Shown in pieces: positions 45,729 through 54,677 of a DNA stretch of 64,000 bases. The DNA is from DAOPYU01 sp942493245 (GTDB taxonomy: Bacteria; Sumerlaeota; Sumerlaeia; UBA8349): positions 992,001 to 1,056,000 of the forward strand of contig OW818685.1 in NCBI GenBank assembly GCA_942493245.1, given 5' to 3'. Every line of letters begins with the position of its first letter. Position 1 is the stretch's first letter. Below the pieces are notes generated by a model. That model did not search any database. It was not told the origin of the DNA and was given only the letters and a program-made list of their open reading frames with translations. A program made the translations under genes and the position numbers.

Positions 45729-45926
45729 CGTCCCGGAGGGACGGTCAGGAAATAGCCCACCGTTTCAACGGTGGGGCTTGTGCGATAAAGACGATTCGTC
45801 CCGGAGGGACGGCTGAAAAAAGATGCGGAAAGACCTCTTCATCCGTCCCTCCAGGACGGGGAAGAGGTGATCCGGCCTTCACCCAGCGCTGAAGCGCTGG
45901 GCTATTCCCAGTAGTCCCTGCCGGGA
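45729..45926. repeat. Cluster of REP-like palindromes
   Basis: cgtcccggagggacg occurs at 45729 and 45797, with a reverse-type copy near 45844. Hairpins cccaccgtt-tc-aacggtggg (45757) and cccagcgct-ga-agcgctggg (45882-45901) lie between. The pattern, palindromes mixed with gggacg boxes, is a known style of intergenic repeat in uncultured bacteria. It fills most of the 323-bp tsaB-era gap. Confidence 0.7.
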
Positions 45927-45953
45927 CTGCAAAACGAAACACAAGGAGATTGA

Positions 45954-46967
45954 ATGCAAGAGGAACACGAGTTGACCGAGGGTGCGTGGCAAGCCGGATC
46001 AAGTCCGGAGGGATTCCGTTCTGGATTTGTGGCCTTTCTGGGCGAGCCGAATGTAGGCAAGTCCACTTTGCTCAATGCTTTATTGGACTTTAAGGTGGCG
46101 ATTGTCTCCGCCAAACCCCAGACGACACGCGACCGCATTCTCGGCATTTACACCGACGACCAGTGCCAGGCGGTTTTCGTGGATACGCCCGGGGTGATGG
46201 ATCCCCTGGACCGGTTCAACGAGTGCCTGCGCGACAGCGCGCTGGAAGCCCTGCGCGAAGCGGATGCCGTGTGCCACCTGGTGGACGCGTCCAAACCACG
46301 CCACCTGCCTGCGGCGGCTGCCGAGGCGGTCAGACAGGCTCGGAAACCTCTTTTCCTCCTGGTCAACAAAACGGACTGCCTCCCCCAGGCCGAAGCGCTG
46401 ATTGCGCAAACGGACGCCGGGGAACGACGCCGCGCGTGGGAGGCGATGGCGCCGGAAGGGTGGCCGTCGAATTTGTACACGGATGTACTTTTCGTTTCGG
46501 CGCTTGAAAAAAGCGGCTTGCCCGCGCTGATCGAGGCGGTGCGTGTCGTGCTGCCGGAAGGGCCGCATCTTTTCGATCCGGAAATTCTGACCGACCGCCC
46601 GATGCGATTCCTCGCCGCCGAAATCGTGCGCCAGAAGGTGCTCGAACACTGCCATCAGGAAGTGCCCTACGCGGTGGCCACCCGCACGGAAGAATTCATC
46701 GAACGCCAGAACGGCAAGTTTCTGGTGCGGGTGTGCATTTATGTGGAACACGACTCGCAGAAGGCGATTGTGATCGGGCACAACGGCACGATGCTGCGCA
46801 CCATCGGCCAGGAAGCGCGTGTCGAGATCGAGGAAATGGCCGACCACGCCATCTTTCTGGAACTGTGGGTGAAGGTGCTCAAGAACTGGCGCAAAAAAGA
46901 ACACGCGCTCCAGGAATTCGGGTACAAGATTCCGGCCACAAAGAACAAGCGCCGCACCAGACGCTGA
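45954..46967 (+). CDS. era: GTPase Era
   Basis: The 337-residue protein has G1 (GEPNVGKST), G2 (TTRDRILGI), G3 (VDTPGVMDP) and G4 (NKTD) motifs and a C-terminal KH domain (VIGHNGTMLRTIGQEAR). Era binds 16S rRNA near its 3' end and assists 30S assembly. The N-terminal 25 residues before the G domain are longer than usual. The metallophosphoesterase gene follows after 27 bp. Confidence 0.95.
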   Translation: MQEEHELTEGAWQAGSSPEGFRSGFVAFLGEPNVGKSTLLNALLDFKVAIVSAKPQTTRDRILGIYTDDQCQAVFVDTPGVMDPLDRFNECLRDSALEALREADAVCHLVDASKPRHLPAAAAEAVRQARKPLFLLVNKTDCLPQAEALIAQTDAGERRRAWEAMAPEGWPSNLYTDVLFVSALEKSGLPALIEAVRVVLPEGPHLFDPEILTDRPMRFLAAEIVRQKVLEHCHQEVPYAVATRTEEFIERQNGKFLVRVCIYVEHDSQKAIVIGHNGTMLRTIGQEARVEIEEMADHAIFLELWVKVLKNWRKKEHALQEFGYKIPATKNKRRTRR

Positions 46968-46994
46968 CAGCCGGGGGAAGGAGAGCGATTCGGC

Positions 46995-48542
46995 ATGGAA
47001 TCCACTCTGCTCACTTCCGTGTTGGGCCATCTGCTTTTTCTGGGCGCCGTGGTCTGGCTCTTTCTCTTCTTCTATGTCGAGGGCATCTGTCAGATGGACC
47101 GCCCGCGCTGGAAACGGGTGGCCGTCCTCCTGGATATCGGGTTCCTGTTTCTGGGCGTTACGGGGCCTTTTGTTTTCTCGAACCTGCCGACCATGCGCGA
47201 GGTGTTGACCCTTTCGCCCGCGACACCCGCCGGGTGGGGAGTTCTGATCGTTCTGGTGGGTATCTGGGGCGGAGCGCTGGCGGGTCAGGCCTGGGTTACC
47301 TTGCGCCTGTTGCGTCCGGAAAAAATTTCGGAGATGGTCTCCGAAAAGGTGAGCCGCGTGCCTTACACCCCGGACCGCGAACACTGGGATCTCTCGTTCG
47401 CCGATGTTTTTGGGTGCTCCCCCTCTCCAACGAACCCCGCCGTGGGGCAACCGCTCCGTTACAAGAAACGGCCCCAAACCCACCCCCCGCGCAGCTGGGC
47501 GTCGCGCATGGTGCTCGATGCGCTGGCCGTCCGGGCCAATCAGGTGTACGAGTTGCGCATCGTGGAACTGACTCTGCGCCTGCCCCGTTTGCCCCGGGCT
47601 TTCGACGGGTTCCGCATTCTCCACCTCTCCGATCTTCACCTGGGCCGGGATCTCTCCCCCGGTTACTACCGCCACGCCTTGACCTGCGCCGCGCAGCTGC
47701 GGCCCGACCTGGTGGTGTTCACGGGCGATTTCACCGGGATGGACGCCTTCCACCGCGAGGCGGTGGCCGCGCTCTCCCTCGTCAAGGGGCTATTGGGGAC
47801 CTGGGTTGTGTTCGGAAACCATGACTATTACAACCGGCCCGAAATGCTGGACTACTGGCTCCGGCACGATGGGATCGAGCGGCTTGACAATCGCGCCGTC
47901 GAATTCCGCCGCCCGAACCCGGACCAGCCCGAAGCGGGCGATCAGACTCTGCGCCTGATCGGAACCGAGCACCCGCACCAGCGCGTTACCGACTGGGAAG
48001 CGCTCGTGCAGGGTACGGAATGCGTGGTTGTGGAGGAGCGGAAGGAGAGCGATGCGGAAGATTGGGAGTCCGGGTGGGACGCGACGTTCGCGTTCCTGGG
48101 GGTAGAAAAGTTGGAAACAGATTTGGATTTGGAGCAAGACCGTTTTCCCGCGAAAAAAGAGAGGCCGTCTTCAAACAAGGAAAAAGCGAACTCAGACGGG
48201 GTCACTCGGGGAAGCGTCCCTGAAGATCGCGTTTTCAAGATCGCCCTGACCCACCGGCCCGATTACTTTGCTCCCCTGGCGCGGGCGGGCGCCCACCTGG
48301 TGCTGGCGGGACACACGCACGGCGGTCAGTGGCGCTTCCCCTTCATCGGCCCGGTCGTGGTCCCCTCGGTGTATGGCCGACGTTACGCCTATGGCCTGCA
48401 TCGCTACGGGGAAGCCTTGCTTTCGATCTCGCCCGGTTTCGGCATCCACACAATCCCGCTGCGATACAACTGTCCCCCGGAAATCACGCTCCTGGAACTG
48501 CGATGCGGGGACTCCGAGGGGGCGCGGAAGTCCCACCCGTAA
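46995..48542 (+). CDS. Membrane-anchored metallophosphoesterase
   Basis: The 515-residue protein has three or four N-terminal membrane helices (1-120), a hydrophilic linker, then a calcineurin-type domain: ILHLSDLHLGRD, FTGDFTG, VVFGNHDYYN and LAGHTHGGQWRFP. Family members of this design resemble YkuE/LpxG-like lipid phosphatases. A charged insert of about 55 residues (about 350-405, rich in Lys, Asp, Glu) before LTHRPDYFAPL is unusual. Substrate unknown. Confidence 0.85.
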   Translation: MESTLLTSVLGHLLFLGAVVWLFLFFYVEGICQMDRPRWKRVAVLLDIGFLFLGVTGPFVFSNLPTMREVLTLSPATPAGWGVLIVLVGIWGGALAGQAWVTLRLLRPEKISEMVSEKVSRVPYTPDREHWDLSFADVFGCSPSPTNPAVGQPLRYKKRPQTHPPRSWASRMVLDALAVRANQVYELRIVELTLRLPRLPRAFDGFRILHLSDLHLGRDLSPGYYRHALTCAAQLRPDLVVFTGDFTGMDAFHREAVAALSLVKGLLGTWVVFGNHDYYNRPEMLDYWLRHDGIERLDNRAVEFRRPNPDQPEAGDQTLRLIGTEHPHQRVTDWEALVQGTECVVVEERKESDAEDWESGWDATFAFLGVEKLETDLDLEQDRFPAKKERPSSNKEKANSDGVTRGSVPEDRVFKIALTHRPDYFAPLARAGAHLVLAGHTHGGQWRFPFIGPVVVPSVYGRRYAYGLHRYGEALLSISPGFGIHTIPLRYNCPPEITLLELRCGDSEGARKSHP

Positions 48543-48629
48543 GGTGGTTTTTACCGCCGGTGTCTTCGCGGGCGAGGATCTTATCTGAGGGGAAAATCGG
48601 TCTGGTGTCACAAGATTTTCCAGATTTCA

Positions 48630-49643
48630 ATGATTACAAAAGGAAAGACTGAATTGCGAAAGAATACGTTACGAACAATCTTCTGTACGATTAGTGGCAT
48701 TTTCTCAGGAGTATTCCTTGTATTGACATTGACCTCTTCTTTGGGGCTGGATTCGATTCTCTATGCCCAATCGCCTCCGCTGACTTCTCAGAGCGGTAAA
48801 ACAAGAAGTATTGAGATAGGCGATGGCGTGATACTGGAACTGGTATGGGTTCCCGGTTCAACATTTCCCATGGGGAGTCGAAAATCTCCCTCAGAACTTG
48901 CCGAAATCTACCAGATATCGGACGAGGCCTTCACTCCAGAACAGCCCCTCCACGAAGTAACTGTAAATGGTTTCTGGATGGGGAAATATGAGGTGACAAA
49001 TGCTCAATTCCGAAGACATAAGCCGTCACACATCAGCAATATTCAGGACAAAAATGGCCAACCTGTTTTTTCTTTTTTCTGCAAAAAATATCGAGGATAC
49101 TCCTTTGATGGTGAGAATCAGCCCGTTGTCAACGTATCGTGGGAAGAGGCTCGTGACTTCTGTGGCTGGCTTTCTGAAAAAACGGGTGAAACGGTTCGCT
49201 TGCCTTTCGAGGCCGAGTGGGAATACGCAGGCCGTGCCGGGACCGACTCTCTATACTATTGGGGAAACGATGAGAAGTCTGTTGGGGCATATGAAAACAT
49301 CTACGATCTTTCTGCCGAAAAAGAACTGAAACTGACTCACAATGCAGTAGAAACGACTGATTCCTACACTGTAACCTCTCCTGTTGGACTATTCAAGCCC
49401 AATGGCTTCGGACTGTATGATATGGCCGGGAATGTATCTGAATGGTGTTCAGATTGGTATCGGTCGAAATACTATTCAGATTCTCAAAAAATGAATCCAC
49501 AAGGGCCCTTGAAGGGTAAAGCGCGTGTTATCCGAGGTGGAAACTGGGAGTGTTGTAAACATGAAATCCGCCCCAGTTTTCGCAGGGGGAGTTTGCCAGA
49601 CCACAAGGCCGAAAACATCGGATTTCGGATAGTCATACAATAA
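48630..49643 (+). CDS. Formylglycine-generating enzyme-like (SUMF1/FGE) exported protein
   Basis: The 337-residue protein has an N-terminal hydrophobic export segment and an FGE-sulfatase domain: VWVPGSTFPMGS, VNGFWMGKYEVTNAQF, VNVSWEEARDFCGWLS, RLPFEAEWEYAGR, LYDMAGNVSEWCSDWY and VIRGGNWECC. Many such proteins are not true sulfatase activators, and the active-site Cys pair should be checked. TTG 48654 (aaaggaaag upstream) may be the true start; a repeated 5' copy at 49757 has the same layout. Confidence 0.8.
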   Translation: MITKGKTELRKNTLRTIFCTISGIFSGVFLVLTLTSSLGLDSILYAQSPPLTSQSGKTRSIEIGDGVILELVWVPGSTFPMGSRKSPSELAEIYQISDEAFTPEQPLHEVTVNGFWMGKYEVTNAQFRRHKPSHISNIQDKNGQPVFSFFCKKYRGYSFDGENQPVVNVSWEEARDFCGWLSEKTGETVRLPFEAEWEYAGRAGTDSLYYWGNDEKSVGAYENIYDLSAEKELKLTHNAVETTDSYTVTSPVGLFKPNGFGLYDMAGNVSEWCSDWYRSKYYSDSQKMNPQGPLKGKARVIRGGNWECCKHEIRPSFRRGSLPDHKAENIGFRIVIQ

Positions 49644-49717
49644 CCCGATTATGGGAAAGGATTTTCCTTACGATAGAACTCCATCAGGAAAATTTAGAAA
49701 TAGGAAGGAAGCAGAAC

Positions 49718-49843
49718 ATGCCAGGGCAAAACCATGCCCCAAAAGGAGAGGTTGAATTGCAAAAGAATACGTTGCGGACAATCTTCTGTGCGATTCCCCT
49801 TCTTCTGTTGGCGTCCTGCAGTCATTATGTCAGAAATTGTTAA
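49718..49843 (+). pseudogene. Truncated lipoprotein-signal fragment
   Basis: An ORF of 41 codons (or 28 from TTG 49757 after aaggagagg) ends LLLLASCSHYVRNC, a lipobox then stop. About 45 bp (gaattgca/gaaagaatacgtt...) match the 5' end of the upstream FGE-like gene. It may be the remnant of a duplicated gene. Confidence 0.5.
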
Positions 49844-49889
49844 CCCTTTGGCCATTCTCTGTTCGGGGTTTTCCGAACCCGAATTATTT

Positions 49890-49962
49890 GTAGGGGCGGG
49901 TTTCAAACCCGCCCTTTCCCGATCCGGAGCGCCTGCTGGGCGGGTTTGAAACCCGCCCCTAC
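49890..49962. repeat. Perfect 25-bp inverted repeat (gtaggggcgggtttc...)
   Basis: Arms 49890-49914 and 49938-49962 are exact complements, each also internally palindromic (gggcgggttt/aaacccgccc). The same sort of palindrome is widespread in genomes of uncultured bacteria. Confidence 0.8.
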
Positions 49963-50047
49963 GGATTCTTTCCTCAGCTCGGGGATCCTTTCTCGGGGGA
50001 GGGACAGGTGGCTAAAGATTACAGAAATTGAACACAAGAGAGCGGGT

Positions 50048-50143
50048 CACGCGAAGGCGCGAAGCCGCAAAGAGCCTTGATCCGGCATGACACCGTTCCG
50101 GCTCAACCGGAGGCGGTTCTTTGCGACCTTGCGTCTTTGCGTG
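50048..50143. repeat. Imperfect inverted repeat of cgcgaaggcgcgaag type
   Basis: cacgcgaaggcgcgaagc (50048 on) is repeated inverted as gcgaccttgcgtctttgcgtg (ending 50143). A related half copy lies at about 32006. The region is non-coding and follows flhB. Confidence 0.65.
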
Positions 50144-50168
50144 AGCCTTTGTCAGAGATCACCGTATT

Positions 50169-51365
50169 TTACTGCGCCAGTTGCGCCAGGGGTTGCGGAC
50201 GGGGCGCGTTGTTCCGGGTCGGAAGCGAACTCAGACTCGGGATGTGTTGCGGGGGTCGCCCGGTTCCGCGCCGCGCCGGGGTCTTGGGCGCCCAGGCCGC
50301 GCCGCGCTTCGACGCCAGCATCCAGATCGAGGCCATCAACTGCGCCACGGCCTTGAACAGGTCCGCCGGGATCGGGTGTCCCACTTTTCCCTTCTTGTAC
50401 AAGGCCCGCGCCAGAGGCGGGTTTTCGATAATGGGAATACCCTCGCGCTGGGCCACTTCGCGGATCTTCAGCGCGATGAAATTCTGCCCCTTTGCGGTCA
50501 GCATGGGCGCGGGATCTTTGGCCGGATCGTATTGCAGCGCCACGGCATAGTGGGTCGGGTTCGTGATGATGAAGTCCGCCTGGGGCACCTTCTGCATCAT
50601 GCGCTTGCGCGCGATTTCCATCTGGATGCTCCGGATACGCGACTTGATGAGCGGATCGCCTTCCTGGTGCTTGCGTTCTTCTTTCACCTCCTGGTGCGTC
50701 ATGCGCAGGTTCTTGTAATACTCATAGCGCTGGTACCAGTAGTCCACCGCCGCCAGGATAATCATCATCTCGCAGACGCGAAAGCCGAGTTTCAGTCCGA
50801 AACCCGCCATGATTTTCATGCCGGGCAAGATATCGTTGGTGTTCAGAACCGCCAGATCCGGCAACGCCTCCCGGATCGTCTTGAAAACAACATACCCGAA
50901 AAAAAGCATTTTAAAGAACGCCTTGGCGCCCTCGACGAAACGCTTCAGCGAAAACAGGTTCGAGAACCCTTTCACAATATCCAGTTTGTCCCACTTCGGC
51001 TCGAACGGGTCGCGCAGTACCTGAAACCCGATCTGCCCCACTTCGGCCACTGCGCCCGCCACCATCGCCAGCCCCAGCACCGGCAACACAATCTTCAGAA
51101 AGTGGCACACGACCAGCCAGGCAAACTCCGGCAGGGTCTGCGGCGAGATTTCCTGGAACTGGCTGAAATCCAGGAAAAACGAGCACATCTGAAGCACATT
51201 CTGGGTGAAGTAATCCTGGGCCAACCAGAAGAAGATCAGAATCGCCAGCATGGAGATTACGCGCGTAATATCCTGGCTCCGGACAAACTGTCCCTTTTCC
51301 TTCGCCTGCTTGATCTTGGTCTGGGTGGCTTCCTGGGTCCGTTCCTGACCCGCATCCTCGGCCAT
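50169..51365 (-). CDS. flhB: Flagellar export apparatus protein FlhB
   Basis: The 398-residue protein has DAGQERTQEATQTKIKQAKE at the N-terminus, four membrane helices, and the cytosolic autocleavage motif NPTH (in IITNPTHYAVAL). It gates the export switch from rod/hook to filament subunits. About 60 residues after the usual end are extra (AWAPKTPARRGTG, basic and Pro-rich). It is the last gene of the operon. Confidence 0.95.
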   Translation of the reverse strand: MAEDAGQERTQEATQTKIKQAKEKGQFVRSQDITRVISMLAILIFFWLAQDYFTQNVLQMCSFFLDFSQFQEISPQTLPEFAWLVVCHFLKIVLPVLGLAMVAGAVAEVGQIGFQVLRDPFEPKWDKLDIVKGFSNLFSLKRFVEGAKAFFKMLFFGYVVFKTIREALPDLAVLNTNDILPGMKIMAGFGLKLGFRVCEMMIILAAVDYWYQRYEYYKNLRMTHQEVKEERKHQEGDPLIKSRIRSIQMEIARKRMMQKVPQADFIITNPTHYAVALQYDPAKDPAPMLTAKGQNFIALKIREVAQREGIPIIENPPLARALYKKGKVGHPIPADLFKAVAQLMASIWMLASKRGAAWAPKTPARRGTGRPPQHIPSLSSLPTRNNAPRPQPLAQLAQ

Positions 51366-51375
51366 GACCCCCTCC

Positions 51376-52152
51376 TCACCGCGCGAATAACTGCAACACT
51401 GTCGTCAGTTCGTCCCGCACCACGCCCAACTGATCCGTCACCAACTGAACAAAGAAGCCGGATACGACGCTCAACACAAAAAAGCCCAGGAGAATGGCGA
51501 TGGGAAAACGCTCCACGAAGATATTGATGGACGGCACCGCCCGGCCCAACATCCCCATTCCCACGTTCGTCACAAAAATCGCCGCGATAATCGGCATGCT
51601 CAGCTTGACCGCAATGACAAACATGCGGCTGGCGCTCTGGGAGAAAAACGCCCCGAGTCCCTCCGGAGTTCCCAGTTCGCCGAGTGGCGCCACCTGAAAC
51701 GATTGCGCCAGCGCCCGGAAAAACAGATGGTCGCCATTGATCCCCAGAAACACCAGCAACGACCCGATGAAGAGCATTTGTCCCAGGACCGGTATGCGCG
51801 CCTGCTGCGAGGGGTCGAGGATGTCCGCCATCTGGAAGCCCAACTCATGGCCCATGACCGATCCGGCAAACTGAACCGCGGCAAAAAACAAACGTCCGAC
51901 AAACCCCAGAGAAAGCCCCAGCAACGCCTCGGGCCACAGAAACCCCAACAGATCCCAGATTGTCTGAGGAAAGATCGCCAGATTCACCTCCACCAGGGGC
52001 GCAAACAGAAACGCCACGACCAGCGACACCAGAATCCGGATACGATTCGGCACAAAAGCGTCCCCATAAATAGGCAGAAAGGCGAAGAAGAAACCCACCC
52101 GGGCGAAGACCAGGAAAAAGCCTAAAACCGGTTCTATCGGGATCGAAAACAT
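51376..52152 (-). CDS. fliR: Flagellar biosynthetic protein FliR
   Basis: The 258-residue protein has six to seven membrane helices with VFARVGFFFAFLPIYGD and LGLSLGFVGRLFFAAVQFAGSVM (here in two parts). It forms the export gate with FliP and FliQ. It starts 10 bp before flhB's start region, so coupling is likely. Confidence 0.95.
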   Translation of the reverse strand: MFSIPIEPVLGFFLVFARVGFFFAFLPIYGDAFVPNRIRILVSLVVAFLFAPLVEVNLAIFPQTIWDLLGFLWPEALLGLSLGFVGRLFFAAVQFAGSVMGHELGFQMADILDPSQQARIPVLGQMLFIGSLLVFLGINGDHLFFRALAQSFQVAPLGELGTPEGLGAFFSQSASRMFVIAVKLSMPIIAAIFVTNVGMGMLGRAVPSINIFVERFPIAILLGFFVLSVVSGFFVQLVTDQLGVVRDELTTVLQLFAR

Positions 52153-52184
52153 CCGGTATTTTTCCCCATTTCCCGGCTTCCGGA

Positions 52185-52454
52185 TTATCCCACATACTTC
52201 GGCATATTCGAGATCAGTTCCGTCGTGAAACTGATCACCATCCGCTGCATCCAGCCGAAGAACAGAATCAGGACCAGCATGACCGCCAGCATCTTGGGAA
52301 CAAACGCCAGCGTCTGCTCCTGAATACTGGTCACCGTCTGAAAAACCGCCACCAGCACGCCAATCACCATCGCCGCCGTCAACGCCGGCAATGCCAGAAA
52401 CAGCGATGTGCGAAACGCGTCCTGCATGATGTCAATCACCACTTGAGGTTCCAT
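52185..52454 (-). CDS. fliQ: Flagellar biosynthetic protein FliQ
   Basis: The 89-residue protein has two membrane hairpin helices: FRTSLFLALPALTAAMVIG, SIQEQTLAFVPKMLAVMLV. It is a gate component. The size is exactly that of the family. Confidence 0.95.
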   Translation of the reverse strand: MEPQVVIDIMQDAFRTSLFLALPALTAAMVIGVLVAVFQTVTSIQEQTLAFVPKMLAVMLVLILFFGWMQRMVISFTTELISNMPKYVG

Positions 52455-52504
52455 AATTCACACTCCCTTTCCCGAAACACCCCCCGGCAGAGTTCCCCGC
52501 CCGG

Positions 52505-53380
52505 TTAAAACGTCTTCATCAAAGACCCCACCACCAGACTCCAGCCATCCACCAGAACAAAAAGCAGCACCTTGAACGGCAGGGAAACCACCACCGGCGG
52601 CAACATCATCATGCCCATTGACAAGAGAATACTCGCCACCACCATGTCAATGACCAGGAAGGGGATATAGATCACGAACCCGATGATGAAAGCGGTTTTC
52701 AGTTCACTGATCATGAACGCCGGCACCAGCACCTGCAGGGGGATATCGTCGCGCGTCTGGGGGCGATCCAATTTCGCCAGATCCACAAACAGGGCCAGGT
52801 CGCTCTTGCGGCAGTGGTCGAAAAGAAACGTGCGCACCGGTTGAATTCCGATGCCGTAGGCATCCTTCGGAGCCAACTGTCCGGCGATATAGGGCTGAAG
52901 CGCTTCCTGGTTGATCTTCTGGAACGTCGGCGCCATGACAAACAGCGTCAAGAAAAGCGCCAGACCGAGCACGATCTGGTTGGGCGGCACCTGTTCCGTC
53001 CCGATGGCGCGCCGCACAAACCCCAGCACCACCACGATGCGGACAAACCCCGTCATCATCATCAAAATGGCCGGCGCCAGACTCAACACCGTCAGCATCA
53101 GCAACAACATGAGACTCGACGAAATCTTCTGAGGCTGCCCGACCTGGTCCAGACCGCTGATATTCAACGAAAGTCCCGGCGAAGCCGGTTGGGTGGGCGT
53201 GGCCGGGCTTGTCGGCGGCGTGGGAGCCGTCAACGGTTGGGAGGGGGGGCGTATGGGAGCCGAAGCGCGCCCCGCACCCGTATCCTGCGCCTCCACCCAA
53301 CCCAGCGGCAACGCCAGCAGTAACACCAGGACCAGGATCCCTTGCCCCAGAACTTTTCCCCAACATCCCATCGTTCTCAT
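52505..53380 (-). CDS. fliP: Flagellar biosynthetic protein FliP
   Basis: About 291 residues from ATG 53380 (53371 is an alternative). A cleavable signal peptide (LVLVLLLALPLGWVEAQ) is followed by a Pro/Thr-rich linker of about 50 residues, much longer than in most FliP. The core has FVRIVVVLGFVRRAIGTEQVPPNQ and ISELKTAFIIGF. Five FliP form the pore of the gate. Confidence 0.9.
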   Translation of the reverse strand: MRTMGCWGKVLGQGILVLVLLLALPLGWVEAQDTGAGRASAPIRPPSQPLTAPTPPTSPATPTQPASPGLSLNISGLDQVGQPQKISSSLMLLLMLTVLSLAPAILMMMTGFVRIVVVLGFVRRAIGTEQVPPNQIVLGLALFLTLFVMAPTFQKINQEALQPYIAGQLAPKDAYGIGIQPVRTFLFDHCRKSDLALFVDLAKLDRPQTRDDIPLQVLVPAFMISELKTAFIIGFVIYIPFLVIDMVVASILLSMGMMMLPPVVVSLPFKVLLFVLVDGWSLVVGSLMKTF

Positions 53381-53573
53381 ACCCCGCGCCCGTCGGTCCG
53401 CGTCCGTGTGCCGGAAAACCGACACCGTTCCCCTGCGGACCTCTCTTCCTTCTGCTTCCATACAAGATTTGTACCCGCAGGCCCCGGACATACGGAAAAA
53501 GGCGCTCCCGAACAGGGAACGCCTCTGGTGGCTTCAGAAAACGATGAAAAAGAGCTGTGCTCCCGAACGGGAA

Positions 53574-54140
53574 TTATCCCTGCCGCGAACCGGGTTTTTC
53601 GGAAGCGATGGTTTCGTTGACGAATTTACCCAATTGTCGCTCGAACGCTCCCGGCGACGCCGTCCCCTCCGCGCTCGATGGCTGAACCCACTCGCCCTCG
53701 AGTTCGTGAATCTCCGTCAGGCAATTGATGGACTGCGGCGTGACCCCCAGCAGGAGCGTCTGCCCGCGCACCCGCACCAGCATCAGGCAGCGACGTCCCC
53801 CGAGCATTTTGGTTCCCACGATCCGGATTGCATCCGCCCGGTTTGACGTCAACTGCGCCGACTTCGCATAGCGTTTGAGCACAAACGCAATCGCTCCGAT
53901 CAATCCCAGGACCAGCGCCAACGACCCCATCGCCTGAAAGAACAGACGCCAGCCTTCCACCTCGGGCTTCGTTTCCGGCTTGGCGGACTCCTCCTGCTTT
54001 GTCGACTCTCCAAATGTCCGAATGTCCGCGTCGGTCACGCCGTTGGCCGCCTGAAGCGCGGGGGCGCTCACAAACAACACCATCGCAAGCGTGGCAAAAC
54101 AGAGAAAGCGGGGAACCAGACGAAAAATCGAAAAAACCAT
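53574..54140 (-). CDS. fliO: Flagellar biosynthetic protein FliO
   Basis: The 188-residue protein begins MVFSIFRLVPRF with a signal-like segment. A membrane helix (ALVLGLIGAIAFVLKRY) then a short cytosolic domain (RIVGTKMLGGRRCLMLVRV, LLLGVTPQSINCL) match FliO. It helps assemble FliP. A gap of 193 bp to fliP is larger than others in the operon. Confidence 0.85.
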   Translation of the reverse strand: MVFSIFRLVPRFLCFATLAMVLFVSAPALQAANGVTDADIRTFGESTKQEESAKPETKPEVEGWRLFFQAMGSLALVLGLIGAIAFVLKRYAKSAQLTSNRADAIRIVGTKMLGGRRCLMLVRVRGQTLLLGVTPQSINCLTEIHELEGEWVQPSSAEGTASPGAFERQLGKFVNETIASEKPGSRQG

Positions 54141-54222
54141 GACAGATACAATCGTTTCCTGGGGACAAAAACTGGGGCGGCCTCTTCCGGCCACCCAAAC
54201 CGCAGGTAATGGAGGAGTTCTC

Positions 54223-54675
54223 TTACGACAACCGCTCGATGCGTTCTCGCGGATCCACAATGTCCGTCAACCGGATACCGAATTTCTCGTTGATCATGAC
54301 CACTTCGCCATAGGCCATGATCTTACCGTTCACATAAACCTCGAACGACTCGCCCACCATCTTGTCGAGCGTGATGACCGAACCTTGCTGCAATTGGAGC
54401 AGATCGTTGATGAGGATCTTCTTGCGTCCGATTTCGACCGTCACCTCGAGCGCAATGTCGAGCAGGAAATCCAGATCAATGGCACCCTGCTGCAAGCCCG
54501 CCGGGATGGCAGCCGTCGGCGCCATCAATGGATCCGAAACCCCCGCTCCAGTGCTCATGGCCTCATGCACGACGTTCTGTCCCTGACCGGCGGCCGCCTC
54601 GGCGAAAGCGTCCTCCCACGAGATTTCTTCCTCGTCTTCGGTCCCCTGGTTTCCGTTCTGCATGTCGTCCAGCAT
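54223..54675 (-). CDS. fliN: Flagellar motor switch protein FliN
   Basis: The 150-residue protein starts at ATG 54675 after an aagaggat site. An acidic N-terminal half precedes the SpoA domain (LLDIALEVTVEIGRKKILIN, GSVITLDKMVGESFEVYVNG, VVMINEKFGIRLTDIV). It forms the C-ring with FliM and controls rotation direction. It follows fliM by two bases. Confidence 0.95.
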   Translation of the reverse strand: MLDDMQNGNQGTEDEEEISWEDAFAEAAAGQGQNVVHEAMSTGAGVSDPLMAPTAAIPAGLQQGAIDLDFLLDIALEVTVEIGRKKILINDLLQLQQGSVITLDKMVGESFEVYVNGKIMAYGEVVMINEKFGIRLTDIVDPRERIERLS

Positions 54676-54677
54676 GG

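Noticed and set aside
46080..47753. 557-codon minus-strand frame
   Set aside because: Antisense shadow of era and the metallophosphoesterase.
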